A program made the translations under genes and the position numbers. Below, piece after piece: positions 6,278 through 7,694 of a stretch of 7,694 bases of DNA (positions are counted from its first letter, which is position 1; each line of letters begins with the position of its first letter). The DNA is from Rhizobiaceae bacterium. GTDB taxonomy: Bacteria; Pseudomonadota; Alphaproteobacteria; Rhizobiales; Rhizobiaceae. Under the pieces are notes generated by a model. The model was not told where the DNA came from. It made no database searches and was given only the letters and a program-made list of their open reading frames with translations. The stretch lies in contig JAJFMR010000130.1 in the NCBI GenBank assembly GCA_020696915.1, positions 1-7,694 on the forward strand, read 5' to 3'.

Positions 6278-7694
6278 TCACCGAAACGCTCCCGTCCCGA
6301 GTGTCAGCTTCTTCTTCTTCTCGCCGGTCGCGATGCGCGGCCCGGCCTTGGGCTTGGGCGCGACAGGCGTTCGCACGACCTTGGAGCGAGAAGGCTTCTT
6401 GGTGACCGCGGGAGCCTGCTTCTTCGGCTTGCTGACGGACTTCTTTTCGCCGCCGCTCTGCTTCTTCCTGGTGACTGTCTGGTCGCTTTCGGTGCGGGTG
6501 CAGACGACTGTTTCCTCGTTGGTCAACTTGGCGAGAAGCGTGGCGTTCGGGTCCAGTTCGTCGGGCGCTTCCTTCCTGGTTGCGTAGTAGCGCAGGAGCG
6601 CCTTGGCCGACCTCGGGCCCCAGTCGCCGTCGATGGCGCTGCGATAGCAGCCCAGCCTGGCGAGCTGCTCCTGGATGGCGCGCGGCATGTCTTCGGGCGC
6701 CTCGACCGTCTCGTCCGGTTCCTCACTGGGCAATGGCACGACTGGCTTTTGCTGCAATTCGGAAGGATCGATCGCCGCCAGCTGCTTCTCGGGCTCGACC
6801 CCCTGCGCCTCGAGGCCGGGAACCAGGGGAGGCGCAGGCACATCGGCTTTTTCAGGTGAATCGTCGATCGGGAAGAGCCTTGGCACGTCGGGCGCCGATG
6901 ATGGTCCGGCATCGGGCCGGCCGCCAATGGAGGACTCGGTCTCGTCGGGAACGAGCGGTACGGCGCGGCTGCCGTCCATCACCGGGGCAGGGGGTTGACG
7001 AACAGGTGTGCCGTCGCCGGCTCCGGGACGGAGCGGTTCTTCGAGCATGGCGACTATTTCGGGTTCCGGGATGGCGTCGACCGGCTTCGTTGCCGTCTTG
7101 TCCTGGGTTGCCGGTTCGGACGAGGTCAGGACGGGCACCTCCGGCATCTCGGGCGGACTCTCGGCGTCAGGTTCGGCCGGATTGGCGATGGCAACTGCTT
7201 GCGGCGTTTCAGGGGGCACGGTGGGCTCGACGGCGGCAATCGGTGGAGAAGCCTCGTCGGCCTGGACAACGGCCTGAGGCTCCGGCTGCGTCACGATGAC
7301 GGGGGTTGCGCCGGCTTTCGCTACAGGCGCTGCCGGCTCGGCAGCCGGAGCGTCGGCGACGGCTTCGGGCTCGGGTCCGTCCAGCGGCACGGTGGCGACG
7401 TCGGCTTCTGCGGCGGGGGCAGCCCGTCCGGCTGCCTGGATGTCGGCGAGGGCTCCGGCAACCGGATCCGGCACGCCCAGCGCGGCAGCCTGCAGGTCGG
7501 GCGATGTCGGCCCATCCACGGGAGCGTCGGCGGATTCGCGCGCCGGTTCCGCGACGGCAACTGTCGCCTCGGCCTCCGATACAGGCCCCGGATGTTCGGT
7601 TGCCGGAGCATTGGCTTCGGCTTCAGTCTGCGGCGCATCGGCGGCTGGTGTCGCAGCCTCTGTGAGGGGCGCTGGGGGCGTCGCCGCGGGGGCA
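6278..7694 (-). CDS. C-terminal part of a Pro/Ala/Glu-rich protein with a peptidoglycan-binding-like domain and lysine-rich tail (5' end outside window)
   Basis: Reading on the minus strand from 7693, the frame stays open for 471 residues to the TGA at 6278-6280. A GTG at 7519 could act as a start, but the sequence before it has the same Pro/Ala/Glu composition and no stop, so the gene almost certainly begins beyond the right edge. Counting from GTG 7519, about 275 residues (over 330 including the upstream part) are a low-complexity acidic linker. Residues 280-313 match a peptidoglycan-binding type 1 fold ('IQEQLARLGCY..AIDGDWGPRS'). C291 and C340 flank this compact unit (nucleotides 6500-6682) and could form a disulfide, which fits a periplasmic location. 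Residues 350-405 are strongly basic (KKK and KPK clusters). In rhizobia such C-terminal domains occur on proteins with N-terminal caspase-like or kinase domains; which one is here cannot be seen. The gene precedes the M23/SLT gene by 52 bases and is probably co-transcribed with it. Confidence 0.8.
   Translation of the reverse strand, partial: APAATPPAPLTEAATPAADAPQTEAEANAPATEHPGPVSEAEATVAVAEPARESADAPVDGPTSPDLQAAALGVPDPVAGALADIQAAGRAAPAAEADVATVPLDGPEPEAVADAPAAEPAAPVAKAGATPVIVTQPEPQAVVQADEASPPIAAVEPTVPPETPQAVAIANPAEPDAESPPEMPEVPVLTSSEPATQDKTATKPVDAIPEPEIVAMLEEPLRPGAGDGTPVRQPPAPVMDGSRAVPLVPDETESSIGGRPDAGPSSAPDVPRLFPIDDSPEKADVPAPPLVPGLEAQGVEPEKQLAAIDPSELQQKPVVPLPSEEPDETVEAPEDMPRAIQEQLARLGCYRSAIDGDWGPRSAKALLRYYATRKEAPDELDPNATLLAKLTNEETVVCTRTESDQTVTRKKQSGGEKKSVSKPKKQAPAVTKKPSRSKVVRTPVAPKPKAGPRIATGEKKKKLTLGTGAFR

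Noticed and set aside
6308..6321. Short CTT trinucleotide run that could be a phase-variable repeat
   Set aside because: It only encodes four lysines in the basic tail, and changes in a three-base unit would not shift the frame. Four units is too short to claim hypermutability.
6580..7299. Plus-strand open frames of 80 to 240 codons opposite the right-edge gene
   Set aside because: These frames are rich in Arg, Pro and Ser, have no motif, and mirror the Pro/Ala/Glu-rich linker on the minus strand.
1..7694. CRISPR arrays, insertion sequences, attachment sites, tRNA or rRNA genes
   Set aside because: I read both strands for regular spaced repeats, terminal inverted repeats, transposase motifs and cloverleaf-like segments and saw none.

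Overview
The window is GC-rich, tightly packed bacterial DNA. A three-gene TRAP carboxylate transporter, a peptidoglycan-binding domain of the type common in rhizobia and an apparent type VI secretion ATPase end together suggest an alphaproteobacterium, probably Rhizobiales. That assignment is an inference; the window holds no rRNA, tRNA or other phylogenetic marker.

Layout. (1) Positions 1-129 (+) are the last 42 codons of a gene whose end looks like the C-terminus of the type VI secretion AAA+ ATPase ClpV/TssH. (2) Positions 130-295 are non-coding. They hold a hairpin just after the first gene, a weak promoter candidate, an imperfect inverted repeat and a strong Shine-Dalgarno site. (3) Positions 296-3594 (+) are a compact operon: dctP (periplasmic binding protein), dctQ (small permease), dctM (large permease, GTG start overlapping the dctQ stop) and aroQ (type II 3-dehydroquinate dehydratase, most likely with a GTG start at 3136). 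(4) Positions 3592-3615 are a hairpin whose outer stem consists of the two convergent stop codons and their neighbours. (5) Positions 3613-6225 (-) encode an 870-residue membrane-anchored protein with an M23 zinc endopeptidase domain followed by an SLT-type lytic transglycosylase domain. (6) Positions 6278-7694 (-), running off the right edge, encode the C-terminal part of a protein with a very long Pro/Ala/Glu-rich linker, a peptidoglycan-binding-like domain and a lysine-rich tail. Its last codon lies 52 bases before the M23/SLT start, so the two are probably one transcription unit.

How the parts fit. The plus-strand operon reads as uptake of an organic acid plus one cytoplasmic enzyme. The most economical substrate guess is quinate, shikimate or a dehydro derivative, processed through the 3-dehydroquinate/3-dehydroshikimate step. 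The minus-strand pair reads as a cell-wall module: one protein that could cut both peptide cross-links and glycan strands, and a partner that could dock on peptidoglycan. With a probable ClpV gene on the far side of the TRAP operon, the pair may serve wall remodelling for an envelope-spanning secretion machine, but the sequence does not prove that. Long antisense reading frames throughout are artefacts of the high GC content.
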